A stretch of DNA of 64,000 nucleotides. Source: Fimenecus sp045595185 (GTDB lineage Bacteria; Bacillota; Clostridia; Oscillospirales; Acutalibacteraceae). This document shows, piece after piece, positions 1 through 9,645 of this stretch. Location: the NCBI GenBank assembly GCA_045595185.1, contig JAZNZX010000056.1:54816-118815 (forward strand). Direction: 5' to 3'. Under the pieces are notes generated by a model that was given only the letters and a program-made list of their open reading frames with translations, had not been told where the DNA came from and did no database searches. A program made the translations under genes and the position numbers. Each line of letters opens with the position of its first letter. Position 1 is the first letter of the stretch.

Positions 1-130
1 TTAAAAATATAATTACAATTATTGTAAAGACTCGCAACAGAAAAACATATTCAGGTCGATAATTTTTAAGAAATACAGACATTACAATAAACAACAATGA
101 TATTCCTGCAATTTTAAAAAGAAAGCTCAT
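1..130 (-). CDS. spoIIIAD: Stage III sporulation protein AD, 5' part only
   Basis: The 43 codons inside the window read MSFLFKIAGISLL..., a hydrophobic first segment followed by a KNYRPEY motif, the SpoIIIAD family pattern. The gene continues beyond the left edge. Its ATG overlaps the spoIIIAC stop codon (ATGA), so the two are translationally coupled. SpoIIIAD is a polytopic membrane component of the SpoIIIA-SpoIIQ channel joining the mother cell to the forespore during engulfment (family knowledge). The resemblance to the start of SpoIIIAC (FLFKIAGI) is visible and fits a shared ancestry of the two proteins. Confidence 0.85.
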   Translation of the reverse strand, partial: MSFLFKIAGISLLFIVMSVFLKNYRPEYVFLLRVFTIIVIIFL

Positions 131-321
131 ATATTAAGTACAGAATTCAACTCATCAATCACAGTAACTAAATGAGGAATTATCATTATCACAATAAATA
201 TAATTCCTGTTAAAACTATAAGAGTCCCGATTTCCTCTCGTCCTGCTCTTGAAAGAATCTGTTGCATTATCACGACAATTATGCCTATTCCTGCGATTTT
301 AAAAAGAAATGATATATCCAT
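127..321 (-). CDS. spoIIIAC: Stage III sporulation protein AC
   Basis: A 64-residue protein with two hydrophobic helices separated by a short polar turn (SRAGREEIG, about residues 24-32), the expected size and pattern for SpoIIIAC. It is a small membrane subunit of the mother cell-to-forespore feeding-tube complex. I chose the ATG at 321 over the in-frame GTG at 330 because a GTGGTG ribosome-binding-like sequence sits just upstream and the protein then begins MDISFLFKIAG like its homologues. It lies 9 bases after the spoIIIAB stop and overlaps spoIIIAD by 4 bases, within one operon. Confidence 0.88.
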   Translation of the reverse strand: MDISFLFKIAGIGIIVVIMQQILSRAGREEIGTLIVLTGIIFIVIMIIPHLVTVIDELNSVLNI

Positions 322-330
322 TTTCACCAC

Positions 331-840
331 TTATAACAATAAAAATACTATTAAAAATCCAATGCCCATTATCATAACGCTCATACTTTTACTCTGCTTT
401 AATTCATTTTTTTCTATATTTTCAAGCCTTTTTTTAAATAATTCTTTATATGTTTTACAATTAGTAATTTGACCGTTCAAATCTGATTTTCCTAAAGCAG
501 AAAAGAAATTTAATAAATTATTTTTATCATCTTTTTTTAAATATCTGCTTTTATTTATCAAAACAACATTTTCATCACTTAATATATATTTACTAATACC
601 TGATTCCATATTATCAGATATTGAATTTATGAATGTTAATAAATTGTATGTATGGTTTTCTGAAAGTGTCTTAAATATATTTTGTATTGTCAAACCATTA
701 AATGATAATAAAATTTCAATATTTTCTATCATTAAAATACATTGATTAATAGCTTTTGCGTAACAATTACATTGCTTTATATAACTTATTGTCGCAAAAA
801 AGCTTGTTGCAATTACTATTAGAATTATAAATGATTTCAT
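331..840 (-). CDS. spoIIIAB: Stage III sporulation protein AB
   Basis: A 169-residue protein with an N-terminal membrane helix (residues 4-20), a polar helical middle and a C-terminal membrane helix (about 150-168), the layout of SpoIIIAB. The start at 840 is decided by GAGGA five bases upstream; the alternatives at 855/852 have no such site. With this start the gene still overlaps the end of spoIIIAA by 74 bases in another frame, longer than the usual few-base coupling. Its role is structural, in the SpoIIIA channel in the mother-cell membrane around the forespore. Assignment rests on position and topology as well as sequence. Confidence 0.82.
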   Translation of the reverse strand: MKSFIILIVIATSFFATISYIKQCNCYAKAINQCILMIENIEILLSFNGLTIQNIFKTLSENHTYNLLTFINSISDNMESGISKYILSDENVVLINKSRYLKKDDKNNLLNFFSALGKSDLNGQITNCKTYKELFKKRLENIEKNELKQSKSMSVMIMGIGFLIVFLLL

Positions 841-1783
841 CTGAATCCTCATCAATTTTCACAATAAAATCTATTTGTCCAGGTGTAAAACTGTTTTTTA
901 AAAATGCAATATAATCAACACAAGCATTATCCACAAGATGTTTATATATTTTTTTACTTTTTAGTTCTTTAAAATCTTTTGCATGAACTGTAAATACAAA
1001 TGAAACACCACAATTCATTGCATTTATTACCGTTTCAATTTCATTTTCACTGACCTCATCACAAATAATAATTTCAGGTGATAATGTTCTTACAGCCATT
1101 GAAATTCCTATTGATTTCGGAAAACCTGAAAGAACATCTGTATTTGAACCAATTATATTTAAATCTTTTGTTGATGAAGCTATTTCCTTTCTTTCATCTA
1201 TTACACAAATTTTATAAAAATAACCGTTTATTCCCGACGAAAGCTGAAACGTCAAATCTTTAATGACAGTTGTTTTCCCCGATGATGGAGGTCCTGCTAT
1301 TAACAAATTGTATTTATCATTTTTAAAGATATTGCTTATAAGAACAGTGCTGATATTATGAATATTTCGGGGCATTCGGATGTTTATTCCGTCAATATCC
1401 CGTATTCCTTTAACTTTATTTTTATCAAAAACCGCTGTTCCTGTTATACCTACTCTTGCACCAATTGAGAGTGTTATATAACCGTTTAAAATATCCTCAT
1501 AATGACTGTGTATTGAATAATCGCACATTTTATTAAATGTTTGTGATATATCATATTCTGTTGGAATTACACAATTCAAAGAATAAATAGAGCTAATTTT
1601 TCCGTTCGATGTTAAAAATTGTGAACCAGTGTCCGTTACAATCACAACAGGTCTGCTTTGACGAATTCTAATCTCCTGAATACGCAAAATAACATCTTCA
1701 TTCAACTTGCATAGACAATTTTGAATTTGAGGAGAAACATAAGAAATAATATATTTAAAATCTTCAATAAATTTTTTATTCAT
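767..1783 (-). CDS. spoIIIAA: Stage III sporulation protein AA, secretion-type ATPase
   Basis: A 338-residue cytoplasmic ATPase related to type II/IV secretion ATPases. Walker A GPPSSGKT is at residues 164-171 and the Walker B region IIICDE at about 238-243; VRTLSPE (about 231-237) is typical of the family. It powers assembly or transport through the SpoIIIA-SpoIIQ channel during sporulation. The start at 1783 follows GAGGTGA with a 5-base gap; an in-frame start at 1822 lacks a ribosome binding site. It is the first gene of the minus-strand spoIIIA operon, and a possible sigma-E promoter lies directly upstream. The C-terminal tail is Asn/Ser-rich and overlaps spoIIIAB. Confidence 0.92.
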   Translation of the reverse strand: MNKKFIEDFKYIISYVSPQIQNCLCKLNEDVILRIQEIRIRQSRPVVIVTDTGSQFLTSNGKISSIYSLNCVIPTEYDISQTFNKMCDYSIHSHYEDILNGYITLSIGARVGITGTAVFDKNKVKGIRDIDGINIRMPRNIHNISTVLISNIFKNDKYNLLIAGPPSSGKTTVIKDLTFQLSSGINGYFYKICVIDERKEIASSTKDLNIIGSNTDVLSGFPKSIGISMAVRTLSPEIIICDEVSENEIETVINAMNCGVSFVFTVHAKDFKELKSKKIYKHLVDNACVDYIAFLKNSFTPGQIDFIVKIDEDSDEIIYNSNSNCNKLFCDNKLYKAM

Positions 1784-1799
1784 GTAATCACCTCGTTTT

Positions 1800-1829
1800 A
1801 AACTATGATTACTTGTCCTCAATTATTCC
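1800..1829 (-). promoter_or_regulatory. Possible sigma-E promoter for spoIIIA
   Basis: On the minus strand GGAATAATT (1829-1821) and CATAGTTT (1807-1800) are separated by 13 bases. This resembles the sigma-E pattern of an ATA-rich -35 and CATA-type -10. spoIIIA is known to be under sigma-E in Bacillus. The -10 matches only in its CATA half and the leader would be very short, so this is tentative. Confidence 0.35.
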
Positions 1830-1838
1830 AAAATATTA

Positions 1839-1867
1839 TTGAAAAGCATATATGCGTATGATATAAT
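1839..1867 (+). promoter_or_regulatory. Vegetative promoter for the YfhO-family gene
   Basis: TTGAAA (1839-1844) and TATAAT (1862-1867) with a 17-base spacer, 29 bases upstream of the start codon and divergent from spoIIIA. A palindromic GCATATATGC lies inside the spacer and could be a binding site, but that is only a shape. Confidence 0.65.
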
Positions 1868-1896
1868 TTATAAAAATAAATTTGTAGGGTGAAACA

Positions 1897-4695
1897 ATGA
1901 AATCAAAAATCAATTCTTTTTTTAAAAATAACAAATATATACTTTTGTCAGGTGCTTCAGCACTTTTTATTATTTTAATTGTATATTTTTGTTATTCAAT
2001 AATTCCTTTTGGAGATAAAACAATATATCGTATGGATTTGTATCATCAATACGGTCCTCTTTTTTCTGAATTGTACGACAGAATAACAAGTGGTGAATCA
2101 CTTCTTTATTCATGGAACTCAGGACTCGGCAGTTCATTTATAGGTAATTTCTTTAACTATTTATCCAGTCCGTTCTCGTTTATTGTGCTTTTATTTGGCC
2201 ATGAAAACACTTTTGAGGCTGTTGCTGCAATGATTGCAATTAAGGCTGTTTTAAGTTCAATGGCATTATCGTATTATATAAAAAAATCATTAAAAAGTGA
2301 TGGTCCGCAGCTTATTGCTTTTGGTATTTTGTATGCTTTCAGTGCTTATTTTATCGCATATTACTGGAATGTAATGTGGATAGATTCAATGTATCTTTTA
2401 CCTCTTATTGCATTAGGAATTGAAAAAATTATAAATGAAGGTAAATGTGTAAACTATATAGTATTTCTGTCATTAGCTATATACACAAACTACTATATAG
2501 GCTTTATGCTCTGTATTTTTTCTTGCTTGTATTTTATATATTATTATTTCTGTTCATACAACGATATTCAGGAAAAACAGGCACTACTTAATTCAAGAAA
2601 TATCAAATCAGGACTTTTGGGTAATTCGTTTTTCCTTCATAGTGGCATAAGATTTGCATTTTCGTCGTTATCAGTCGGAATAATTTTATTATTTATGCTT
2701 GTGCCTGTTGCATATGTTCTAAATTCGTCTTCTGCCACTTCGGGCACAGCACCGACAGAAATGAATTTTTACTACGATATTTTTGATTTCCTTGCAAATC
2801 ACTTAGCAAGTCTTGAACCGACTATTCGTAGTAGTGGCGAAGATGTATTGCCAAATGTATATTGCGGTATATTGACTGTAATTCTTGTTTCACTTTATAT
2901 TTTCTCTGATAAAATTCGTTCTGTTGAAAAAGTTGCTACTGTACTTTTGCTTTCAGTTTTTTATTTTAGCTTTAATATTAACTTTTTGAATTACCTTTGG
3001 CACGGATTACATTTCCCGAATGACTTGCCGTATCGTCAGTCATTTATGTATTCATTTATATTGATAATAATTGCATATAAGGCATTTAAAAACATTGACG
3101 GATTTAATAAAAAACAAATTATTGCATCAGGAACCGGTATTTTATTCTACATTGTATTGACACAAAAAATTGAATCTAAAAATGTAACGGATTCAACAAT
3201 ATTTGTTTCTATTGCCTTTGTTATTGCTTATGTTATTATACTTGGTTTAATTAAAAGTAAAAAAAGTCAGGCACTTTCCCTTTCTGTTGTTCTCTCCTGC
3301 GTTGTTATTTCCGAATCAATAATTGCAAGTACACAACACTATGTTGCAAATCAGACTAAAACATCTTTTACAGAAGATTATGATGCATACAAGGAAATTC
3401 AAGCAGTTATTGATGAAAATGACGATAGTTTATTCTATCGTTCAGAATTAACTGATTTAAGAACAAGAATGGACCCATGCTGGTATGACTACAATGGTGT
3501 ATCAGTTTTCTCATCAATGGCATATGAAAAAGTAGCAAATTTACAAAAAGACATCGGATTATACGGTAATCAGATTAACAGCTACACATATAATCCGCAG
3601 ACACCAATTTATAATTCAATGTTCGGAATTAAATATATTTATGACAGAAACAACTTAATAAGTGAAGGCACATATTATGACCTTGTTGACTCCAATTCAA
3701 CATATTCCGTATATGAAAACAGATATTCGTTAAATATTGCTTATCCTGTTTCAGATAATATATTTGATTGGGATACTTCCTCATACTCAAATCCTGTTGA
3801 TGCACAAGAAATATTCTTTGACTATGCAACAGGTGTAGAAGGTCTTTACAACAGAACTAAAGACTATGAATTTGAATATATTAACATTTATGAATTGGAT
3901 GATAATGACAAATTATTTGATAATTTTAATTTGTATAAAATAAATGATACTGAAGATTCATCAGCCGTCATCAACCTTACAACAAGCTCTGATAGTCATA
4001 TGTATATTTATTTATATTCAAGAAATCTTGACCACGTAACAGTATCATCTTCGGTCATAAACACATCAATGAATGTCAATGATGGCTATATACTTGATTT
4101 GGGATATTATAATGCAGGTGAAATAATCCGAATTGAAATGCCGTTAAAACAAGACGCTTCATATGCTAATTTTGATTTTGTCGCATTTACAATAAACGAA
4201 GATAAATTTATTGAGGGATATAATAAATTACAGTCAGGTCAAATGGAATATACGAAATTTACTGATACTGAAATAGAAGGTATTTTTGTAGCGGAAGAAA
4301 ACGAGATATTATTCACTTCAATTCCTTATGACGAAGGTTGGAGCGTATATATCGACGGTAAAGAGGTCAGTGAAGAAAATATTATAAGAATTTCAGATGC
4401 ACTTCTCGGTATAAAGGTTTCATCGGGTGAACACAATATTTTATTAAAATATTCAATTCCGGGATTAAAGATAGCTTCCATAATTTCATTGGTGTTTGTC
4501 ATATCCCTTATAATTCTTTATATTCTTAAAACTAAAAAAATATTTATCTTTAAAAAATCAAAAAAGAACATTTGGGAAAATGCAGAAAATAATGAAGATT
4601 TAATTATCGTTCACGACACTGAAACAGTAGAAACAATTACTTCAAACGATGAACCCGAAATTTCAACGAATAATGAAAATGATATAATTGAATAA
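1897..4695 (+). CDS. YfhO family membrane protein
   Basis: A 932-residue protein whose N-terminal half (to about 480) carries a dozen or so membrane helices. The early extracytoplasmic loop contains DLYHQYGPLF and LYSWNSGLGSSF, the hallmark region of the YfhO family, which is related to GT-C membrane glycosyltransferases. The region from about 490 to 860 looks like a soluble extracellular domain, then comes one last helix and a charged acidic tail. YfhO of Bacillus is implicated in glycosylating lipoteichoic acid; applying that here is inference. The gene stands alone with its own promoter and shares a bidirectional terminator with uvrA. Confidence 0.85.
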   Translation: MKSKINSFFKNNKYILLSGASALFIILIVYFCYSIIPFGDKTIYRMDLYHQYGPLFSELYDRITSGESLLYSWNSGLGSSFIGNFFNYLSSPFSFIVLLFGHENTFEAVAAMIAIKAVLSSMALSYYIKKSLKSDGPQLIAFGILYAFSAYFIAYYWNVMWIDSMYLLPLIALGIEKIINEGKCVNYIVFLSLAIYTNYYIGFMLCIFSCLYFIYYYFCSYNDIQEKQALLNSRNIKSGLLGNSFFLHSGIRFAFSSLSVGIILLFMLVPVAYVLNSSSATSGTAPTEMNFYYDIFDFLANHLASLEPTIRSSGEDVLPNVYCGILTVILVSLYIFSDKIRSVEKVATVLLLSVFYFSFNINFLNYLWHGLHFPNDLPYRQSFMYSFILIIIAYKAFKNIDGFNKKQIIASGTGILFYIVLTQKIESKNVTDSTIFVSIAFVIAYVIILGLIKSKKSQALSLSVVLSCVVISESIIASTQHYVANQTKTSFTEDYDAYKEIQAVIDENDDSLFYRSELTDLRTRMDPCWYDYNGVSVFSSMAYEKVANLQKDIGLYGNQINSYTYNPQTPIYNSMFGIKYIYDRNNLISEGTYYDLVDSNSTYSVYENRYSLNIAYPVSDNIFDWDTSSYSNPVDAQEIFFDYATGVEGLYNRTKDYEFEYINIYELDDNDKLFDNFNLYKINDTEDSSAVINLTTSSDSHMYIYLYSRNLDHVTVSSSVINTSMNVNDGYILDLGYYNAGEIIRIEMPLKQDASYANFDFVAFTINEDKFIEGYNKLQSGQMEYTKFTDTEIEGIFVAEENEILFTSIPYDEGWSVYIDGKEVSEENIIRISDALLGIKVSSGEHNILLKYSIPGLKIASIISLVFVISLIILYILKTKKIFIFKKSKKNIWENAENNEDLIIVHDTETVETITSNDEPEISTNNENDIIE

Positions 4696-4700
4696 AAATT

Positions 4701-4745
4701 GCAGGATAGTTACTGAATTTACAATAACTATCCTGCTTTCTTTTA
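4701..4745. terminator. Bidirectional terminator between the YfhO gene and uvrA
   Basis: A perfect 12-bp stem, GCAGGATAGTTA (4701-4712) with TAACTATCCTGC (4725-4736), is followed on the plus strand by TTTCTTTTAT and preceded by AAAATT, which gives a short T run on the other strand. It lies between two convergent genes. Confidence 0.85.
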
Positions 4746-7562
4746 TAATATATTCTTTAAATACTGACCTGTATATGATTTTTTGCATTTAGCAATCTTT
4801 TCTGGTGTACCACAGACAACAATGTTACCACCTTTTTCTCCGCCTTCAGGTCCTAAATCTATAATATAATCCGCAGTTTTTATTACATCGAGATTATGCT
4901 CAATCACAACAATGGTATTACCTGTTTCAACAAGACGAGTAAGAACCTCAATGAGCTTATGCACATCGGCTGTATGAAGTCCTGTTGTCGGTTCATCAAG
5001 AATGTATATTGTTCTGCCTGTTGAACGCTTTGACAGTTCAGTAGCAAGCTTTACTCGTTGCGCCTCACCACCTGAAAGTGTTGTTGCAGACTGACCAAGT
5101 TTAAGGTAACCAAGACCAACATCAAAGAGTGTCTGAAGTTTTCTTTTAATCTTCGGAATATGCTCAAAGAATCCAAGTGCTTCCTCAACGGTCATTTCAA
5201 GAACATCATAAATACTTTTACCTTTATATTTTACTTCAAGTGTTTCGTGATTATATCTTGCACCGTGACAAACATCACAAGGAACATAAACATCCGCAAG
5301 GAAATGCATTTCAATCTTAACTATACCGTCACCTTCACAAGCTTCGCATCGTCCACCTTTAACATTGAATGAAAATCTACCCGAGTTATATCCTCTGATT
5401 TTTGCATCCTGTGTTGATGCAAAAAGTTCACGAATATCAGTGAATACACCTGTGTATGTTGCAGGGTTTGAACGAGGCGTTCTTCCGATTGGTGCTTGGT
5501 CAATATTTATAACCTTATCAAGATGCTCGAGTCCGGTCATTTCAATAAATTTACCTGTTGGTTTTTTTGCGTTATTAAGCTCATTGGCAAGGTTTTTATA
5601 TAATATTTCATTTATAAGTGACGATTTACCTGAACCGGAAACACCTGTTACACAGGTAAAACAACCAAGCGGAATACTGACATCAATCTTTTTAAGATTG
5701 TTTTCAGATGCACCTCTAACAGTAAGTGAATTACCGTTACCCTCTCGCCTTTTTTCGGGAACAGGTATTTTTCTTTTACCTGAAAGATATTGACCTGTAA
5801 TTGAATTTTCACACTTGATTATATCATTTGAACTACCTGCACAAACAACTTCACCACCGTGAATACCTGCACCGGGACCGATATCAACAATATAATCGGC
5901 ACATCGAATTGTATCTTCATCGTGTTCAACAATAATCAATGTATTGCCTAAATCTCTTAACTTTTTCAAAGTATCAAGTAATTTATCATTATCTCGCTGA
6001 TGAAGACCGATACTCGGCTCGTCAAGAATATATACAACCCCCATAAGTGACGAACCGATTTGAGTTGCAAGTCTAATTCTTTGGCTTTCACCACCAGAAA
6101 GGGTACCTGATGAACGTGACAAGGTAAGATATTCAAGTCCAACACTCTTGAGGAAATAAAGTCTGCTTTTTATTTCCTTTAAAATTGGTTCCGCAATAAT
6201 ATTTTCCTTTTCAGTCAGTTCCAATTTATCAACATAGTCAATTGCATCAACAATTGACATATCACAAAACTGACTTATATTCTTATTACCGACTGTTACT
6301 GACAAGATTTCAGGCTTTAACCTTGTACCATTACAATCAGGACAAAGAGAATTTGTCATTACCTGTTCAATTTCCCATTTTGCCCAATCACTTGTAGTTT
6401 CACGATACCTTCTTTCAAGATTATTGATAATACCTTCAAACTCTGAAATATATGTTCCTGTGCCATACAATGTTGAACGATTCATTTTCATTTTGTGGTC
6501 AGTACCGTATAAAATTGCGTTTAAACCATCTTCGGAAATATCCTTAATCGGTGTTTTGAGTGTAAAACCGTATTCCTTACCAATAGCATTGTAATACATG
6601 GCTGCAATTGAGCCTTTTTCGGCTTTTCCCCAACCACTTGCACAGATTGCACCTTCACTGATAGAAAGGTTTTTATTGGGTATTACAAGGTCAGGACTGA
6701 CCTTCATAAAAGTTCCGAGTCCTGTACAAGTCTCGCAAGCACCATACGGATTATTAAATGAAAACATTCTTGGTGACAGCTCATCCATACTGATTCCGTG
6801 TTCAGGACAAGCATAATTAAGAGAATAAAGATATTCCTTGTCACCGATTACATCAATTATGACATTACCGCCTGAATGTTGGGTTGTTGTTTCAATTGAG
6901 TCAGCAAGACGAGTTCTTATGTTGTCTTTAACGACAAGACGGTCAACAATAATATCAATTGTATGCTTGAAGGTCTTTTTCAGCTTCATATCCTCAACAA
7001 GCTCTGTAATTTCACCGTCAATTCGCGCTCTTACAAAACCTGCTTTAAGGGCATTAGCAAGTTCTTTTGCGTGCTCACCTTTTTTACCTCTGACAACAGG
7101 GGCAAGAATCTGAAATTTAGTTCCTTCAGGCAGACTCAAAATGCTGTCAACAATCTGGTCAACTGTCTGTTGCATGATTTCCCTACCGCAAACAGGACAA
7201 TGAGGAATACCGACACGGGCATATAAAAGTCGTAAATAATCGTAAATTTCCGTTACTGTCCCGACTGTTGAACGAGGATTCTTTGATGTTGTCTTCTGGT
7301 CAATGGAAATTGCAGGAGAAAGGCCCTCAATTGACTCTACATTAGGTTTTTCCATCTGACCTAAGAACATTCTTGCATAAGATGATAAAGACTCTATATA
7401 GCGTCTCTGGCCCTCTGCATAGATAGTATCAAAAGCCAATGAAGATTTGCCTGAACCTGAAAGTCCGGTGAAAACAACAAGCTTATCTCTTGGAATTTCC
7501 AAATCAATATTTTTTAAATTATTCTCTTTTGCACCTTTGATTATAATTTTATCGTGTATCAT
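4743..7562 (-). CDS. uvrA: Excinuclease ABC subunit A
   Basis: A 939-residue ATPase that scans DNA for damage and loads UvrB in nucleotide excision repair. Two ABC modules are present: Walker A GLSGSGKSS at 33-41 and GVSGSGKSS in the second half, with signature sequences LSGGESQR and LSGGEAQR. Zinc-binding Cys pairs CPVC, CPDC and CEAC...CDVC are all present, and the length is standard. The ATG follows the uvrB stop codon with no gap (TAAATG), so the two genes form an operon in the order uvrB-uvrA. Confidence 0.98.
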   Translation of the reverse strand: MIHDKIIIKGAKENNLKNIDLEIPRDKLVVFTGLSGSGKSSLAFDTIYAEGQRRYIESLSSYARMFLGQMEKPNVESIEGLSPAISIDQKTTSKNPRSTVGTVTEIYDYLRLLYARVGIPHCPVCGREIMQQTVDQIVDSILSLPEGTKFQILAPVVRGKKGEHAKELANALKAGFVRARIDGEITELVEDMKLKKTFKHTIDIIVDRLVVKDNIRTRLADSIETTTQHSGGNVIIDVIGDKEYLYSLNYACPEHGISMDELSPRMFSFNNPYGACETCTGLGTFMKVSPDLVIPNKNLSISEGAICASGWGKAEKGSIAAMYYNAIGKEYGFTLKTPIKDISEDGLNAILYGTDHKMKMNRSTLYGTGTYISEFEGIINNLERRYRETTSDWAKWEIEQVMTNSLCPDCNGTRLKPEILSVTVGNKNISQFCDMSIVDAIDYVDKLELTEKENIIAEPILKEIKSRLYFLKSVGLEYLTLSRSSGTLSGGESQRIRLATQIGSSLMGVVYILDEPSIGLHQRDNDKLLDTLKKLRDLGNTLIIVEHDEDTIRCADYIVDIGPGAGIHGGEVVCAGSSNDIIKCENSITGQYLSGKRKIPVPEKRREGNGNSLTVRGASENNLKKIDVSIPLGCFTCVTGVSGSGKSSLINEILYKNLANELNNAKKPTGKFIEMTGLEHLDKVINIDQAPIGRTPRSNPATYTGVFTDIRELFASTQDAKIRGYNSGRFSFNVKGGRCEACEGDGIVKIEMHFLADVYVPCDVCHGARYNHETLEVKYKGKSIYDVLEMTVEEALGFFEHIPKIKRKLQTLFDVGLGYLKLGQSATTLSGGEAQRVKLATELSKRSTGRTIYILDEPTTGLHTADVHKLIEVLTRLVETGNTIVVIEHNLDVIKTADYIIDLGPEGGEKGGNIVVCGTPEKIAKCKKSYTGQYLKNIL

Positions 7563-9509
7563 TTATTTCTCCGATTTAATTTTTTCAATTTTATCTCGTA
7601 AAAATGCTGCGTATTCAAAGTCAAGAATTTTTGCAGCCTCTTTCATTTCAGCAGTAAGACGAACAATAAGCTTTTGTTTTTCATCCTTACTGAGTTTTCG
7701 TTTGCCTGATTTGTCGCGGCTTGAAATTTCAATAATATCTCTGACATCCTTAACAATGGTTTGCGGAACAATTCCGTGCTGTTCGTTATATTCAATCTGT
7801 TTTTCGCGTCTTCTGTATGTTTCGGTTATAGCTTTTTCCATTGAATTTGTAACATTATCAGCATACATAATAACATGACCGTTAGCGTTACGAGCCGCAC
7901 GACCGATAATCTGTATAAGCGATGTTTCAGAACGCAAAAAGCCTTCTTTATCAGCATCAAGAATAGCAATCAAAGATACTTCGGGAATATCAAGACCTTC
8001 TCGTAAAAGATTGATGCCAACAAGAACATCAAATTCGCCTAAACGCAGGTCACGGATAAGCTCCATTCGTTCCATTGTGTCAATATCATAGTGCATATAT
8101 CTTACTTTAATACCATGCTGAGAAAGATAATCAGTAAGATTTTCAGCCATTTTTTTAGTAAGAGTAGTAACAAGAACTCGTTCTTTTTTGTCAACTCGGA
8201 TATTGATTTCCGAAATTAAATCGTCAATCTGACCTTCAGTACTTCTTACAGAAATTTCAGGGTCCAAAAGTCCTGTCGGTCGAATCATCTGTTCAGCAAT
8301 CTGAACACTTTTTTCGTTTTCAAACGGACCCGGTGTTGCACTAACAAAAATTTTCTGATGAGTTTTATCGTAAAACTCATCAAAAGTCAAAGGTCGGTTA
8401 TCATAAGCAGACGGTAATCGGAAACCAAAGTTTATAAGACTTTCCTTTCGAGAACGGTCACCACCGTACATACCACGCACCTGTGGTAAGGTAACATGAG
8501 ATTCATCAACAAAAAGAACATAATCATCAGGGAAATAGTCAAGTAATGTAAATGGTGGTTCGCCTGGTTTTCTTCCTGACATTATTGCAGAATAGTTTTC
8601 AATACCCTTGCAAAAGCCTGTTTCGCGAAGCATTTCCATATCATATTCAGTTCTTTGACGGATTCTTTGTGCCTCAATAAGCTTACCATCTTTTTCAAAG
8701 GCAGCAACCTGTAATTCCATCTCATCGTTGATTTTTTTGAGTGCATCTTCCATCTTTTCAGGAGAAACAACATAGTGAGATGCAGGATAAATTGCAACAT
8801 GAGATACAACATTTTTAACAGCACCTGTAAGAGGGTTTATTTCACTTATTCTATCGATTTCATCACCGAAAAATTCGACTCTGATAGCAGAATCGTTAGA
8901 ATAAACCGGGAAAATTTCAACAATATCCCCTCTTACTCTGAACTTGTTTCTTATAAAGTTAATGTCATTTCGTTCATATTGAATTTCAACAAGCTTTTGG
9001 ATAAATTCATCTCGATTTTTTTCCATACCGGTACGCAACGAAATAACCATACTTTTATAATCAATAGGGTCACCTAATGAGTAAATACATGAAACACTCG
9101 CAACGATAATTACATCGCGTCTTTCGGACAATGCAGAAGTTGCAGAGTGTCGTAATTTATCAATTTCATCGTTTATTGCAGAGTCTTTTTCGATATAAGT
9201 GTCGGTTGTTGCAATATATGCTTCAGGTTGATAATAATCGTAATATGATACGAAATATTCAACAGCATTTTCAGGAAAAAACTCTTTAAATTCAGCACAA
9301 AGCTGACCTGCAAGAGTCTTGTTATGTGCAAGGACAAGTGTAGGACGATTAAGTTTAGCAATAATATTAGCCATAGTAAATGTCTTACCGGAGCCTGTTA
9401 CACCCAGCAAAGTCTGTTCTTTATAACCTTTTTCGATACCATCAACAAGCTTGTCTATTGCTTGTGGCTGGTCACCTGTCGGCTGATAATTACTTACTAA
9501 TTTAAACAT
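7563..9509 (-). CDS. uvrB: Excinuclease ABC subunit B
   Basis: A 648-residue helicase-like subunit that verifies damage and recruits UvrC. Walker A GVTGSGKT is at 36-43, the damage-probing beta-hairpin motif YYDYYQPEAY at about 89-98, helicase motifs include DESH and the ARNANG region, and a UVR domain lies at the C-terminus (about 605-645). The start at 9509 follows GAGGG with a 5-base gap; an in-frame start 18 bases upstream lacks this. It is the first gene of the uvrB-uvrA operon, behind a good vegetative promoter. I see no SOS box that I could defend. Confidence 0.98.
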   Translation of the reverse strand: MFKLVSNYQPTGDQPQAIDKLVDGIEKGYKEQTLLGVTGSGKTFTMANIIAKLNRPTLVLAHNKTLAGQLCAEFKEFFPENAVEYFVSYYDYYQPEAYIATTDTYIEKDSAINDEIDKLRHSATSALSERRDVIIVASVSCIYSLGDPIDYKSMVISLRTGMEKNRDEFIQKLVEIQYERNDINFIRNKFRVRGDIVEIFPVYSNDSAIRVEFFGDEIDRISEINPLTGAVKNVVSHVAIYPASHYVVSPEKMEDALKKINDEMELQVAAFEKDGKLIEAQRIRQRTEYDMEMLRETGFCKGIENYSAIMSGRKPGEPPFTLLDYFPDDYVLFVDESHVTLPQVRGMYGGDRSRKESLINFGFRLPSAYDNRPLTFDEFYDKTHQKIFVSATPGPFENEKSVQIAEQMIRPTGLLDPEISVRSTEGQIDDLISEINIRVDKKERVLVTTLTKKMAENLTDYLSQHGIKVRYMHYDIDTMERMELIRDLRLGEFDVLVGINLLREGLDIPEVSLIAILDADKEGFLRSETSLIQIIGRAARNANGHVIMYADNVTNSMEKAITETYRRREKQIEYNEQHGIVPQTIVKDVRDIIEISSRDKSGKRKLSKDEKQKLIVRLTAEMKEAAKILDFEYAAFLRDKIEKIKSEK

Positions 9510-9537
9510 TATATCCCTCGCGTACATTTGTTCTTTA

Positions 9538-9566
9538 ATTATACAATATTATAAAAATATAATCAA
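9538..9566 (-). promoter_or_regulatory. Promoter of uvrB-uvrA
   Basis: Minus strand TTGATT (9566-9561), 17-base spacer, TATAAT (9543-9538), about 29 bases upstream of the uvrB start. Confidence 0.65.
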
Positions 9567-9610
9567 CAAAAATATTATAAATAATACAAAAAAATATTAG
9601 TATAAACATA

Positions 9611-9634
9611 AAAAAGGCTCCTAAAAGGAGCCTT
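9611..9634 (-). terminator. Terminator of pgk-tpiA-gpmI
   Basis: An 8-bp stem AAGGCTCC/GGAGCCTT (9614-9621 with 9627-9634) and a 5-base loop; on the minus strand it is followed by TTTTTT. It lies 12 bases after the gpmI stop codon. Confidence 0.85.
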
Positions 9635-9645
9635 AAAATTAGATT

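Noticed and set aside
5160..7878. Several plus-strand reading frames of 70-143 codons opposite uvrA and uvrB
   Set aside because: They are antisense shadows of conserved genes without ribosome binding sites or family motifs.
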